DNA of 64,000 nucleotides from Paraburkholderia xenovorans LB400 (GCF_000013645.1 NC_007951.1:1674001-1738000); one strand, 5' to 3'; shown: positions 40,538 through 49,972, numbered from the stretch's first letter. The notes: a model not told the origin generated them from the letters alone. Program-made: numbers and translations.

Positions 40538-43500
40538 TCAGTTCCCCGCGTCGGTGACGGGCGGCGTGGGCTTGCCCCGATTGAAGCGCTCACGCACGCG
40601 GCGCCCGAGCGAGTCGAACGCGAGGTAGATCACCGGCGTGGTGAAGAGCGTCAGCAACTGGCTGACGATCAACCCGCCCGCAATCGCGATACCGAGCGGA
40701 CGGCGCAGCTCCGAGCCGGCACCCGTGCCGAGCATCAGCGGCAGCGCGCCGAGCAGGGCGGCGAGCGTGGTCATCAGGATCGGCCGGAAACGCAGCAGAC
40801 ACGCCTGATAGATCGCCTCGCGCGGCGGCTTGCCTTCTTCGCGCTCGGCGTAGAGCGCGAAGTCGATCATCATGATCGCGTTCTTCTTCACGATACCGAT
40901 CAGCAGCACGATGCCAATGATGCCGATGATGTCCAGATCGTGCCCGGTAACGAGCAGCGCGAGCAGCGCGCCGACACCGGCCGAGGGCAGCGTGGAGAGA
41001 ATCGTGATTGGATGGATGAAGCTCTCGTACAGCACGCCCAGCACGATATACATCGTGACGATCGCCGCGAGGATCAGGAACAGCTCGTTCGACAGCGACG
41101 CCTGGAATGCCAGCGCCGCGCCCTGGTAGCGCGTCTGGAACGACGCGGGCAAGCCGATGTCTTTCTGCGCCTGGTCGATCGCCTTCACCGCCGCACCGAG
41201 CGACGAGCCCGGCGCAAGGTTGAACGACACGGTGGTGGCCGGGAACTGGCTCAGGTGCGTGACCAGCAGCGGCGCGGGCTTCTCGATGAAGCGCGCGATC
41301 GAGGAGAGCGGCACCTGTCCGCCCGTGGACGTGGAAGAGGGCAGATAGATCGACTTCAGCGATTCGGTGTAGTGCTGCATTTCCGGCTGCGCTTCCAGAA
41401 TCACGCGGTACTGGTTCGACTGCGTGAAGATGGTCGAGATGATGCGCTGGCCGAACGCGTCGTACAGCGCGCTATCCACGGTGGCCGGCGTGATGCCATA
41501 ACGCGACGCGGTGGCGCGGTCGATTTCGATGTAGACCGACTGGCCGTTGTCCTGCAGATCCGTCGCCACGTCCGCCAGTTCGGGCGACTGCCGCAGGCGC
41601 TCGACAAGCTTGGGCACCCACGTGGTGAATTCGCCGATGTTCGGATCGGTCAGCATGAACTGGTACTGCGTGGGGCTCACCGTCGAGTCGATGGTCAGGT
41701 CCTGCACCGGTTGCATGTACAGCGACGCGCCCGGAATATGCGCCACATCCCGCTGCAACTGGCGGATCACTTCGCTCGCGGTGTTGCTGCGGTCGTCGCG
41801 CGGCTTCAGGTTGATCAGCATGCGGCCGCTGTTCAGCGTGATATTGCTGCCGTCCACGCCGATGAACGAAGTCAGGCTTTCCACGTCCGGATTCTTCAGG
41901 ATCTGCGCGGCGAGTTCCTGCTGGCGCTCGGCCATCGACGCATACGATACCGACTGCGGCGCCTGCGTGATCGCCTGGATCACGCCGGTGTCCTGCACCG
42001 GGAAGAAGCCCTTCGGAATGTACACGTACAGCAGGCCGGTCAGCACCAGCGTGAGGAGTGCGACGACCAGCGTGGAGCGTTGCCGGTTCAGCACCCACGT
42101 GAGCGCGACCGCATAGCGTGCGATCACCCAGTCGATCGCGCGGTGCGCTTTGGCCTCGAAACGGTGGTTCTCGTGCGGCGGCGTGTGGCGCAGCAGTTTC
42201 GCGCACATCATCGGCACCAGCGTGAGCGACACGACTGCCGAGATCACGATCGTCACGGCGAGCGTAATGGCGAATTCGTGGAACAGGCGGCCGACCACGT
42301 CGCCCATGAAAAGCAGCGGAATCAGCACGGCGATCAGCGAAACCGTCAGCGAAATGATGGTGAAGCCGATCTGTTTCGAACCCTTCAGCGCGGCTTCGAG
42401 CGGCGACTCGCCGTCTTCGACATAACGCGCGATGTTCTCGATCATCACGATCGCGTCGTCCACCACGAAACCGGTCGCGATGGTCAGCGCCATCAGGGAC
42501 AGGTTGTCCAGCGAGAAGCCGCACAGGTACATCACGGCGAGCGTGCCGATCAGCGACAGCGGCACCGAGAGACTCGGAATGATGGTCGCGTAGATGTTGG
42601 CGAGGAACAGGTACATCACCATCACCACCAGCACGACCGACATCGCGAGTTCGAACTGCACGTCGCGCACGGAAGCGCGGATCGTGGTGGTACGGTCGGT
42701 GACGATTTCCACGTCCAGCGCGGCGGGCAGCGCCTGCTGCAATTGCGGCAGCAGCTTCTTGATGCTGTCCACCACCTGGATCACGTTCGCGCCCGGCTGG
42801 CGCTGCACGTTCAGAATGATCGCGGGCGTGCCGTCCACCCATGCGCCGAGCTTGGTGTTCTCGGCGCCCTGTACGATGGTGGCCACGTCGGTCAGCATCA
42901 CCGCGCGGCCGTTCTTGTACGCGACCACCGCGCTCTTGTAGGCGTCGGCGTCGGTCAACTGGTCGTTCGCGTTGATCGTGTAGTTGCGCGTGGGGCCGTC
43001 GAAATTGCCCTTCGGCGTGTTGACGTTCAGGTTCGAGATGGTGGTGCGCAGGTCGTCGAGATTCAGGCCGTACGCGGCGAGCGCGCGCGGGTTCGCCTGA
43101 ATGCGCACGGCCGGGCGCTGGCCGCCCGACAAGCTCACCAGGCCCACGCCCGCCACCTGCGAGATTTTCTGCGCGAGACGCGTGTCGGCCAGATCCTGCA
43201 CCTGCGTGAGCGGCAGCGTCTTCGAGGTGATCGCGAGCGTGATGATCGGCGCGTCGGCCGGATTGACCTTGGCGTAGATCGGCGGCGCGGGCAGGTCCGA
43301 GGGCAGCAGGTTGCCGGCCGCGTTGATGGCGGCCTGCACTTCCTGTTCGGCGATGTCGAGCGGCAGATCGAGGCTGAATTGCAGCGTGATGATCGACGAG
43401 CCGGCCGAGCTTTGCGAGGACATCTGATTGAGCGACGGCATCTGCCCGAACTGGCGTTCGAGCGGCGCGGTGACCGACGACGTCATCACGTCCGGGCTCG

Positions 43501-43660
43501 CGCCCGGATAGAAGGTCTGCACCTGGATGGTCGGATAGTCGACCTCGGGCAGCGCGGAGAGCGGCAGGAAGCGCAGCGCGACGAGACCGACCAGCATGAT
43601 CGCCGCCATCAGCAGCGCGGTGCCGACGGGACGCAGAATAAAAGCGCGGGATGGATTCAT
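40538..43660 (-). CDS. mdtB: RND efflux permease MdtB
   Basis: A 1,040-residue HAE1-family permease, usual length for MdtB. It pairs with the MdtC-like protein, and both use the MdtA-like adaptor and an outer-membrane channel supplied from elsewhere. Landmarks: [21 protein letters not shown] at the N-terminus, [17 protein letters not shown] in helix 4 with the proton-relay aspartates, and [15 protein letters not shown] near helix 11. Two different permeases in tandem are the hallmark of mdtBC-type systems, which in enterobacteria export bile salts, novobiocin and metal-chelates; the substrates here are inferred only. 18 bases separate it from mdtA. Confidence 0.93.
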   Translation of the reverse strand: MNPSRAFILRPVGTALLMAAIMLVGLVALRFLPLSALPEVDYPTIQVQTFYPGASPDVMTSSVTAPLERQFGQMPSLNQMSSQSSAGSSIITLQFSLDLPLDIAEQEVQAAINAAGNLLPSDLPAPPIYAKVNPADAPIITLAITSKTLPLTQVQDLADTRLAQKISQVAGVGLVSLSGGQRPAVRIQANPRALAAYGLNLDDLRTTISNLNVNTPKGNFDGPTRNYTINANDQLTDADAYKSAVVAYKNGRAVMLTDVATIVQGAENTKLGAWVDGTPAIILNVQRQPGANVIQVVDSIKKLLPQLQQALPAALDVEIVTDRTTTIRASVRDVQFELAMSVVLVVMVMYLFLANIYATIIPSLSVPLSLIGTLAVMYLCGFSLDNLSLMALTIATGFVVDDAIVMIENIARYVEDGESPLEAALKGSKQIGFTIISLTVSLIAVLIPLLFMGDVVGRLFHEFAITLAVTIVISAVVSLTLVPMMCAKLLRHTPPHENHRFEAKAHRAIDWVIARYAVALTWVLNRQRSTLVVALLTLVLTGLLYVYIPKGFFPVQDTGVIQAITQAPQSVSYASMAERQQELAAQILKNPDVESLTSFIGVDGSNITLNSGRMLINLKPRDDRSNTASEVIRQLQRDVAHIPGASLYMQPVQDLTIDSTVSPTQYQFMLTDPNIGEFTTWVPKLVERLRQSPELADVATDLQDNGQSVYIEIDRATASRYGITPATVDSALYDAFGQRIISTIFTQSNQYRVILEAQPEMQHYTESLKSIYLPSSTSTGGQVPLSSIARFIEKPAPLLVTHLSQFPATTVSFNLAPGSSLGAAVKAIDQAQKDIGLPASFQTRYQGAALAFQASLSNELFLILAAIVTMYIVLGVLYESFIHPITILSTLPSAGVGALLALLVTGHDLDIIGIIGIVLLIGIVKKNAIMMIDFALYAEREEGKPPREAIYQACLLRFRPILMTTLAALLGALPLMLGTGAGSELRRPLGIAIAGGLIVSQLLTLFTTPVIYLAFDSLGRRVRERFNRGKPTPPVTDAGN

Positions 43661-43678
43661 GCGATAGGTGCCGTGCCT

Positions 43679-45085
43679 TTATTGCGAGGCTTGCGCCGCG
43701 TGTTTGCGATGATGCCCGCGCGTGCCGGAGGCGCCCGACGCCGCGGCTGCGCCGCGCGCACCGGAAGCACCACGGGGCTTGTCGGCCGGAATCGTGATCT
43801 TCGCGCCTTCCTTGAGGCGGTCCGAACCGTCGATCACGACGCGCTCGCCGACTGCCAGGCCGGATTTGATGCTGGTGCGCTCGCCGTCCACGGGGCCGAC
43901 CTTGACCGGCCGCACCGTCACGGTGTTGTCCGGCTTCACAACGTACACGAACTGGCCCATCGAGCCGTTGAGCACGGCCGGCGTTGGCACGATCACCGCG
44001 TCCTTGATCGTATCGACCAGCAGCCGGGTATTCACGAACTGGTTCGGGAACAGCAGGTTCTTGCTGTTCTGGAAGATCGCGCGCAGCTTGATCGTGCCGG
44101 TGGTGGTGTCGATCTGGTTGTCCAGCGTTTCGAGCGTGCCGCCTTCGAGCGAGGTGGTGTTGCTGCGGTCGTACGCGGTGACCGAGAGTTTCTCGCCCGC
44201 CTGGGTCTGCTGGATGATCTGCTGCAGATTGTCTTCGGAGGTGGTGAAGATCACGCTGATCGGCTGCAACTGAGTGATCACGACAATGCCGTTGGTCAGG
44301 CTCGGCGTCACGTAGTTGCCCGGGTCGACCTGGCGCAGACCGACGCGCCCGGACACGGGCGCGGTGATGCGCGCGTAGACGAGATCGAGCTTGTAGGTGT
44401 CGATATTGGCCTTGTCGGACTTCACCGTGCCTTCGTATTGCCGCACCAGCGAAGCCTGCGTATCCACCTGCTGGCTGGCGATGGAGTCTTGCGACAGCAG
44501 CGTCTGATAGCGCTTCAGGTCGAGGCGGGCGGTTTGCAGCAGCGCTTCGTCGCGGGCGAGCGTGCCTTGCGCGTTATCGAGCGAGATCTGATAGGGGCGC
44601 GGGTCGATCTGGGCCAGCACGTCGCCCTTCTTCACCATCTGGCCTTCCTTGAAGTACACCTCTTGCAGCGTGCCGCTCAACTGCGGCAACACCGTGACAT
44701 TGGCAAGCGGCGTGACCGTACCGAGCGCGGTCAGCACCACCGGCATTTCGCCCTGCACCGCGGCCGCCACGTGAACGGGTTGCGCCATGTTGGCCATGCC
44801 GCCCGCACCGCCACGGCCGGCGCGGCCCGCCCGGCCGCTGCTCGCCCCGCCGGCGTCGGCCGCGCCGCTCGCGCCGCCGCCGGGACCACCCCACGGATGC
44901 CAGCGCCACAGCGCGAACCCGAGGATGACCAGCGCCGCGATGATCAATGCGATGTTGCGGCCGCGGTGCCGCTTCACCATGCCCGGCGGATGGTTCGGTG
45001 TGCCGGCCGGCCCGCCGCCGGAGGACGGTTGGGGAGCCGCAGGGGTGGGGCGAGAGGTTTCCGAATGCTTTTGTTGTTCGTCCAT
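43679..45085 (-). CDS. mdtA: RND membrane fusion protein MdtA
   Basis: A 468-residue periplasmic adaptor. A proline-rich cytoplasmic N-terminus leads to one membrane anchor (about 45-62, NIALIIAALVILGFALW). A Gly/Ala/Arg-rich linker follows (about 68-98), then the lipoyl/hairpin/beta-barrel domains of HlyD-like adaptors: PVVLTALGTVTPLANVTVLP, GQMVKKGDVLAQIDPRPYQ and ARITAPVSGRVGLRQVDPG. It connects the MdtBC permeases to an outer-membrane channel. It is first in the operon. The glycine-rich linker is longer than in enterobacterial MdtA. Confidence 0.92.
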   Translation of the reverse strand: MDEQQKHSETSRPTPAAPQPSSGGGPAGTPNHPPGMVKRHRGRNIALIIAALVILGFALWRWHPWGGPGGGASGAADAGGASSGRAGRAGRGGAGGMANMAQPVHVAAAVQGEMPVVLTALGTVTPLANVTVLPQLSGTLQEVYFKEGQMVKKGDVLAQIDPRPYQISLDNAQGTLARDEALLQTARLDLKRYQTLLSQDSIASQQVDTQASLVRQYEGTVKSDKANIDTYKLDLVYARITAPVSGRVGLRQVDPGNYVTPSLTNGIVVITQLQPISVIFTTSEDNLQQIIQQTQAGEKLSVTAYDRSNTTSLEGGTLETLDNQIDTTTGTIKLRAIFQNSKNLLFPNQFVNTRLLVDTIKDAVIVPTPAVLNGSMGQFVYVVKPDNTVTVRPVKVGPVDGERTSIKSGLAVGERVVIDGSDRLKEGAKITIPADKPRGASGARGAAAASGASGTRGHHRKHAAQASQ

Positions 45086-45446
45086 CGGTTCGGTCAGGTG
45101 ACTGGCTTGGATGTGAGCCGCTCGCGCGTTCGCGCCGTTTCAGCAGTTCGGCGGACCGGCGCGAGTGACGCGGCAGGTGGTTTCGACAACGGGTGCGCCG
45201 CGCCCGTTCAGCGCGATGCTACCGGAGGCGCGGGACAGGGATGTTAGCGCAATGCGGCATCCTGACAGGCAGCCGGAGCGTGATCGACGAGGAAAACGGC
45301 AAGCCGGGCGTGCGTCCCGCGACGGGAAGGCATGATCCTACGTCGCGGGCTCTGTAACAGTCCACCGAAGTATTTTTCTTTTGATTACGAAGGTTACAGA
45401 ACGGCTGCAATGTTCGTGGCGGCGGGCCGGCGCGCCACTCGGCGCT
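45086..45446. other. mdtA upstream region with an inverted repeat
   Basis: 361 bases upstream of mdtA. TCTGTAAC (45351-45358) and GTTACAGA (45393-45400) form a perfect 8-bp inverted repeat flanking an A/T-rich core (TATTTTTCTTTTGATTACG), the most promoter-like segment of the gap. The 11-mer ACAGTCCACCG at 45357-45367 recurs at 46574 on the other side of the IclR gene. No gene is supported here. Confidence 0.5.
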
Positions 45447-46283
45447 TCAGGTATCCAGACGGCGGCCGGGCGTCCCGCCGATCTCCAGCACGATGTTGGC
45501 CACGCATTCGAGCAGCGCGGGCGCGGCGCGCGTGATCAGCCAGTCGCGCGGGCACTGGTCGGCGGAACCGCCGCAATTGACCGCATAGCGTTCGCCCGAG
45601 GGACCGGTGAAGCCCAATGCGATTGCGTTCAGGCCGTCGTACCATTCGCCGGTCGCAATGGCGAAGCCGCGCTCGATGGTCTCCTGCAACGCGCTGTCGA
45701 GCCGGTTGCCGACATGACCCCAGTCGTCGCCTTCGGCCGCCTGCAGGCCGATCAGCAATTTTTCCCGTTCCGGCGCTTCGAGCGCGGCCAGATAGGCGCG
45801 GCCAATGGCGGTGCGGCTCAGATTCATGCGCGAACCGATCTCGAGACGCGACACCAGCACCGCCGAACGCGGCCGGATCGCGTCGATCACCACCATATCG
45901 AGGCGGTCGCGCACAGCCAGATGCACGGACAACGCGGTGCGTTCCGCGAGTTCGATCAGGAACGGCCGCGCGCGAGCGCGAATGTCGAAATTGCGCAAAA
46001 AGCCGTTGCTCAACTCCAGCACCGACGAGGTCAGCACGAAACGCTCACTGTCGGGCAGACGGAACAGGAAACCCGCGCCGACCAGGGTGGCGGTGATCCG
46101 CGACACGGTGGGCTTGGGAATGCCGGTCAGTTCCGTCAGATCGCGGTTGCTGAGCGGCGCGTCCGCGGCGGCGACGGCGCGCAGTACGGTCAAACCGCGC
46201 GCGAGGGCCGTGACTTCCTCGCCGGAGCCGTCTTTCTCTTTGACGGGATCCGCGGCGGTGTGGGAGGGCGTTGATCGACGCAT
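45447..46283 (-). CDS. IclR-family transcriptional regulator
   Basis: A 278-residue regulator starting MRRSTPSHTAAD at 46283; upstream in-frame codons to 46376 lack a ribosome-binding site. Residues about 30-90 are a winged helix-turn-helix (LSNRDLTELTGIPKPTVSRI, GFLFRLPDSERF). Residues about 105-265 are the IclR effector domain (ALSVHLAVRDRLDMVVIDAI, SRTAIGRAYLAAL, GEWYDGLNAIALGFTG). The PcaR/PobR type binds aromatic or keto-acid ligands, but the effector cannot be read from sequence. The original divergent target, if any, lies where ISPpu12 has inserted. The downstream mdtABC operon on the same strand is another possible target. Confidence 0.9.
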   Translation of the reverse strand: MRRSTPSHTAADPVKEKDGSGEEVTALARGLTVLRAVAAADAPLSNRDLTELTGIPKPTVSRITATLVGAGFLFRLPDSERFVLTSSVLELSNGFLRNFDIRARARPFLIELAERTALSVHLAVRDRLDMVVIDAIRPRSAVLVSRLEIGSRMNLSRTAIGRAYLAALEAPEREKLLIGLQAAEGDDWGHVGNRLDSALQETIERGFAIATGEWYDGLNAIALGFTGPSGERYAVNCGGSADQCPRDWLITRAAPALLECVANIVLEIGGTPGRRLDT

Positions 46284-46652
46284 GTGGATTTTTTGGAACT
46301 TTATTTCAATTTTCTGTACGCCACCGCGCTGACAATCGTCTCTCGAAGCGCGGACGGTGGCCCCGGAACGGGGCACGCAGCGGATTTTCTATCTGAAGAT
46401 TCATTGTATCGGAATATTTTGCCGCAACGAATGTTGCCTCTTTAGATTTTGCTTGACTTAGTCAGCATAACCATAAAAAATGGAATCTCATTTCGAAAGA
46501 CGGTTTCAGGTTCTATATTTTGAAGTTTTCGAACCTGCCGTGGTCCGCGCAATGTCTGGTCGAGTGTCTTCCCACAGTCCACCGTAACAGTCCATGCCGC
46601 GCACCGTATGGGCGACGCGTCGCACGCCGCGCTTTCGAATACCGTCTCTCAG
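46284..46652. other. A/T-rich region upstream of the IclR gene with possible promoter and hairpins
   Basis: About 370 bases with no convincing gene. It contains an 11-base palindrome TGACTTAGTCA (46454-46464) overlapping a TTGACT -35-like hexamer, a hairpin CAGGTTC...GAACCTG (46507-46537), and the repeated words ACAGTCC and AGGTTCTA. The IclR promoter must be near the left end. The A/T-rich base composition differs from the flanking genes. A plus-strand transcript from here would run into the terminator at 46653-46687. Confidence 0.45.
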
Positions 46653-46687
46653 GTTCTAGCACGGCCCTCGGAATGGCTAGAACTTTT
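46653..46687 (+). terminator. Terminator-like hairpin split from its downstream sequence by ISPpu12
   Basis: GTTCTAGC (46653-46660) pairs with GCTAGAAC (46676-46683), followed by TTTT at the edge of the inserted element. The element's target duplication GAACTTTT is made of the end of the 3' arm plus this T-tract. Joined across the insertion, the T run would be TTTTT, then AAGGCG of the second terminator. Confidence 0.65.
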
Positions 46688-46711
46688 GGGTATACGGATT
46701 TAATGGTTGAT
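46688..46711. repeat. ISPpu12-like left terminal inverted repeat
   Basis: Runs from GGGTATACGG to TAATGGTTGAT; complementary to the right end except for three positions. Confidence 0.93.
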
Positions 46712-46745
46712 GGGGCACCTTCACCCCATCAATCTGATACCACCC

Positions 46746-48035
46746 TCAGATGGTTGATAGATCGACTCCGTAGTTGAGTTCCTCTGCGAAGTCCGGCAGT
46801 CCGTAACCGATGGTTTTCTTGTAGAAAGGAGAGACCTTCGCAGTCGGTGCCTTCTTCTTGTGCTTCGTGGTGTAGAGCATTCGTGCCCGCATCACCTCGA
46901 AGGAGTAACCGCGCCCTTCACGGTTCTTGTCCTTGGCCAGTCGGTTGATGGACTCCGTGTAAGCGTTGGTGACGGGCATGTCCGTCTCGAAGTAGGTCAT
47001 GGTCTCTTCGCGCCAGTTTCCCACTGCCCTGACCAGATCGCTCCAGACTTCCTTTTGGCCCTTCGGGATGGTGGCTATCCACTCGTCCAGGGCGGCTTCT
47101 GCCTGGAGCCGTGTGGTGGCGTCCCAGATGCCGTAGAAGCGCTCCTTGTGCTCGTAGGCGGCCAGCAGTTGCGGGAACGCGCCTGTCCAGGTCTCCATGA
47201 TGAGGCGCTCCCGGTCTGAGACTTCGTGAGCGCGTTTCAGCAGGATTTTCCGGTCTCCCTTGAGAGTCCGGCTCTGGGACGGTTTCAGCTCCTTTCTGAG
47301 GCCCTTGCGCACTCTCTCTAGGGCATCGTTGGCCATGCGCACCACATGGAACTTATCGACCACGATACGGGCCTGGGGCAGCACAGCCTTGACCGCTGCC
47401 CGGTAGGGGTTCCACATGTCCATGCTGACGATCTCGACCTTCTGCCGGTCTTTCAGCTTCATCAGGTAGTTGGTCACCACGTCCTGGCGGCGGGTGGCCA
47501 GCAGGTCGAGCAGGGTTCGCTCCTCAATGTTGGTCAGAATGCAGCGGTAGCGCTTGTTCAGGTATAGCTCGTCAATGCCCAGGATGCGGGGCGTCTCGAA
47601 GCGGTGCCAGCGCCCCAGGAACTCGGCGCGGGCGTTGAAGATGTCGCGCACCGTCTTCTCGTCCAGGCCGGTCTGTGCCGCCACAAAGGTGTAGGGGTGG
47701 TTGAAGGATTCCTTCTCCACGTACTCATGCAGCCGCAGTGTCATACGGAATCCGTCCACCATCTCCGGTAGCTGGGGCCTGAATGTTGTCTTGCAGGCCC
47801 GGCAGGTGTATCGGCGGCGGACCACCCAGAGAGTGACCCGCTTGCCGTGGATGGGCAGATCACGATAGGGAACGTCACGCTTGCCGAACCGTACGAACTC
47901 ACCCTGCACGCCGCATTCCTCGCAGGCGATGGGATCGGGCACGTCCACCTGGAAGTGCATTTCGTCGTCGGTTGATTTGCAGCCCAGTACTTGGTATTGC
48001 GGCAGGTGAAGGATGTTGTCGGGAAGTTCGGTCAT
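46746..48035 (-). CDS. tnpA: ISL3-family transposase TnpA
   Basis: A 429-residue transposase. The N-terminus carries a zinc-finger-like segment (CEECGVQGEF ... CRACKTTFRPQL), followed by a helix-turn-helix (TGLDEKTVRDIFNAR). The DDE catalytic domain has GIDELYLNKRYR, VVDKFHVVRMANDAL and, near the C-terminus, the glutamate in NAYTESINRLAKDKNREGRG. Full length for ISL3 (400-440) and apparently intact. It lies at the left end of the element, reading out toward the left inverted repeat, and 21 bases downstream of lspA on the same strand. Confidence 0.95.
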   Translation of the reverse strand: MTELPDNILHLPQYQVLGCKSTDDEMHFQVDVPDPIACEECGVQGEFVRFGKRDVPYRDLPIHGKRVTLWVVRRRYTCRACKTTFRPQLPEMVDGFRMTLRLHEYVEKESFNHPYTFVAAQTGLDEKTVRDIFNARAEFLGRWHRFETPRILGIDELYLNKRYRCILTNIEERTLLDLLATRRQDVVTNYLMKLKDRQKVEIVSMDMWNPYRAAVKAVLPQARIVVDKFHVVRMANDALERVRKGLRKELKPSQSRTLKGDRKILLKRAHEVSDRERLIMETWTGAFPQLLAAYEHKERFYGIWDATTRLQAEAALDEWIATIPKGQKEVWSDLVRAVGNWREETMTYFETDMPVTNAYTESINRLAKDKNREGRGYSFEVMRARMLYTTKHKKKAPTAKVSPFYKKTIGYGLPDFAEELNYGVDLSTI

Positions 48036-48056
48036 GGTGTTGTATAGGCGTAGGTG

Positions 48057-48569
48057 TCAGTCAGATCCATCCGGCTCGGCATTGGTGTTTGCTTTTTTAC
48101 CCAACAAGCTGCTGGAAACGAAAAGTAAGGCACCGAGGACAATTGCAATATCAGCCAGGTTGAAGGCCGGCCAATGCCAGTCTCGCCAATAGAAATCAAA
48201 GGAATCCACAACATAGCCGCGAAAGACCCGGTCAATCAGGTTGCCCATGGCGCCACCGAGGATAAGACTGTAAGCGATGGCTTCTCCTTTATGACGATTT
48301 TCAAGGATCAGCTTGATCAGAAAAATCGAGACCACTACCGCGATTCCGATAAAAAAGTAGCGCTGCCAGCCTCCACCATTCGCAAAAAGACTGAATGCGG
48401 CACCGGTGTTCCATAGGTGCACCCAGTTAAAGAACGGGGTCACCGAAACATACTCGCCATAGGCCATTGATTGCTGCACCAGCCACTTTACAGCCTGATC
48501 AGACGCTGCCAGCAGGCCCGATATGGACAATAGGGCATACGGCGAGAGCTTTTTGCCAATAATGAGCAT
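48057..48569 (-). CDS. lspA: Lipoprotein signal peptidase LspA carried by the transposon
   Basis: A 170-residue inner-membrane aspartyl protease that removes signal peptides from diacylglyceryl-prolipoproteins. It has four membrane helices and the conserved motifs NTGAAFS, GGAMGNLIDRV and FNLADIAI; the catalytic pair is Asp122 (VVDSFDF) and Asp140 (NLAD). It is a cargo gene of ISPpu12-type elements, not the host's housekeeping copy. It lies three bases downstream of the metal-efflux gene and is likely co-transcribed with it. Why the element carries a second signal peptidase is unclear. Confidence 0.93.
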   Translation of the reverse strand: MLIIGKKLSPYALLSISGLLAASDQAVKWLVQQSMAYGEYVSVTPFFNWVHLWNTGAAFSLFANGGGWQRYFFIGIAVVVSIFLIKLILENRHKGEAIAYSLILGGAMGNLIDRVFRGYVVDSFDFYWRDWHWPAFNLADIAIVLGALLFVSSSLLGKKANTNAEPDGSD

Positions 48570-48572
48570 TAT

Positions 48573-49469
48573 TTAACCCTTCAACGCCAAAATGCGTCTG
48601 GCACCGTTAAGTACAATGCCCCCCGCGATGGTGCCGATAATCAGATCCGGATAATTGGAACCGGTCCACGCGACCAGGGCGCCGGCGGTGATGACCCCCA
48701 GGTTGATCACCACGTCGTTGGCCGAGAATATCCAGCTTGCCTTCATGTGCGCCCCGCCTTCCCGATGTTTGGATATGAGCAGCAGACAACTGGTATTGGC
48801 AATCAATGCGACGAATGCGATAGCCATCATCACCAGCGATTCAGGCTCACTACCGAATACAAAGCGTCTCACCACCTCTACGAGCACGCCCACAGCCAAG
48901 ATCAGTTGCAGTACACCAGCAAGATGCGCGGCACGTACCTGCATTTTCACGCTATGTCCAACCGCATAAAGGGCAAGCCCGTACACCGCCGCATCGGCAA
49001 AATTGTCCAGGGATTCTCCAATCAGGCCGGTGGACTGGGCGATCAGACCGGCAGTCATTTCCACCACGAACAGAAGTGCATTGATGCCGAGCAACCAGCG
49101 CAGGGTCCCGGATTCTTGCTTAGCAGAAGCTGCCGAAAACTCGGCGGCCTTGATGGTCTCCGGATTTGCAGCGACGGTTTCCTGAAGCGAGGCGCCTAGC
49201 CCCAAGGTCTTCAGTTTCGAGGTGACGGGCTCGACCTCGCCGTCATGCACGACCTTCAGCCGGCGGTTCGACAAGTCGAAGGACAGCGCCCGAATCTCCT
49301 CAAAGCCGTTCAGGGCTAGGCGAATCATTCGTTCTTCTGATGGACAGTCCATCTTCGGCACGGCATAAACACTGACCCATCTCCCTGGCGCCTCGGAGGA
49401 GGCCTGTATATCGGTATCCGCTGCGGACGTTGCATCACCGCCACAGGCGCCACCACAGGATTTGCTCAT
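48573..49469 (-). CDS. CDF-family heavy-metal efflux protein with N-terminal metal-binding domain
   Basis: A 298-residue CzcD-like transporter starting MSKSCGGACGG at 49469. The Cys-rich start and the HMA-like domain (about 30-95, MDCPSEERMIRLALNG) bind metal. Residues about 120-298 hold six membrane helices with CDF aspartates in GESLDNFADAAVYG and FSANDVVINLGV. CDF proteins exchange divalent cations (Cd, Zn, Co, Pb) for protons. The divergent PbrR/CadR-like regulator and the MerR-type promoter between them suggest induction by Pb or Cd. First gene of the efflux-lspA-tnpA run. Confidence 0.9.
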   Translation of the reverse strand: MSKSCGGACGGDATSAADTDIQASSEAPGRWVSVYAVPKMDCPSEERMIRLALNGFEEIRALSFDLSNRRLKVVHDGEVEPVTSKLKTLGLGASLQETVAANPETIKAAEFSAASAKQESGTLRWLLGINALLFVVEMTAGLIAQSTGLIGESLDNFADAAVYGLALYAVGHSVKMQVRAAHLAGVLQLILAVGVLVEVVRRFVFGSEPESLVMMAIAFVALIANTSCLLLISKHREGGAHMKASWIFSANDVVINLGVITAGALVAWTGSNYPDLIIGTIAGGIVLNGARRILALKG

Positions 49470-49502
49470 GATACGACTCCACTTGAACAATGTTGTGGTA
49501 CC

Positions 49503-49533
49503 ATTTAAAACTATAAAGCTACTATAAGGTCAA
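49503..49533 (-). promoter_or_regulatory. MerR-type promoter of the metal-efflux gene
   Basis: On the minus strand, TTGACC (-35, 49533-49528) and TTAAAT (-10, 49508-49503) are separated by 19 bases instead of 17. The spacer holds an imperfect dyad (TTATAG/CTTTATAG-like). A long spacer with a dyad between the boxes is the signature of MerR-family-activated promoters. It lies 34 bases upstream of the efflux gene and 30 bases from the regulator. Confidence 0.75.
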
Positions 49534-49564
49534 TAGAGTAAAGAATCCGTTGGGGAGGAGGCTG

Positions 49565-49972
49565 ATGCGCATTGGTCAGTTGGCGCAGTTGGTAGGGGTC
49601 GAAACACAGACGATCCGCTTCTATGAACAGCAGGGCTTGTTGCCGCCGCCTGATCGGCAGGACAACGGTTACCGTGTCTATACCGAGAAGCATGGTGAGG
49701 GGCTGGCCTTCATCCGTCGCTGCAGAATCCTGGGCCTGTCACTGGCTGAGATTCACGAACTACAGAGCTATCAGGACGACCCTCATCAGCCTTGTGCCGC
49801 CGTCAACGCCTTGCTCGATGATCACATCTCTCATGTGCGGTCGCAGATAACCGCTCTGCAAGCGCTTGAGAAACAACTCGTTTCACTGAGAGCGAGTTGC
49901 AACGATGACCGGGAAGTTGAGGCGTGTGGGGTTCTTGCTGGAATTAGCGAAGGAAACATGCACCAGCAGTAG
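49565..49972 (+). CDS. MerR-family Cd(II)/Pb(II)-responsive regulator (CadR/PbrR-like)
   Basis: A 135-residue metal sensor starting MRIGQLAQLVGV at 49565, preceded by GGAGG. Residues 1-70 are the MerR winged helix-turn-helix (VETQTIRFYEQQGLLPPP). A dimerisation helix follows. Cys77, Cys112 and Cys121 fall where the metal ligands of CadR/PbrR lie; the eight-residue gap between the last two resembles PbrR. It would bind the dyad between -35 and -10 of the divergent efflux gene and activate it on binding Pb(II) or Cd(II). Confidence 0.92.
   Translation: MRIGQLAQLVGVETQTIRFYEQQGLLPPPDRQDNGYRVYTEKHGEGLAFIRRCRILGLSLAEIHELQSYQDDPHQPCAAVNALLDDHISHVRSQITALQALEKQLVSLRASCNDDREVEACGVLAGISEGNMHQQ

Noticed and set aside
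40940..45247. A 1,435-codon plus-strand open frame antisense to mdtA and mdtB
   Set aside because: It mirrors the third-position GC of the efflux genes. Its translation is Arg/His/Gln-rich with no family similarity, and the opposite strand has clear MdtA/MdtB motifs.
46520..46777. An 85-codon frame crossing the left inverted repeat
   Set aside because: It spans the junction between host and inserted DNA, has no ribosome-binding site and no similarity to anything known.
48057..48569. Reading lspA as the host's housekeeping copy
   Set aside because: It lies between the inverted repeats of the ISL3 element and next to its metal-efflux gene, as in ISPpu12, so it belongs to the mobile element.
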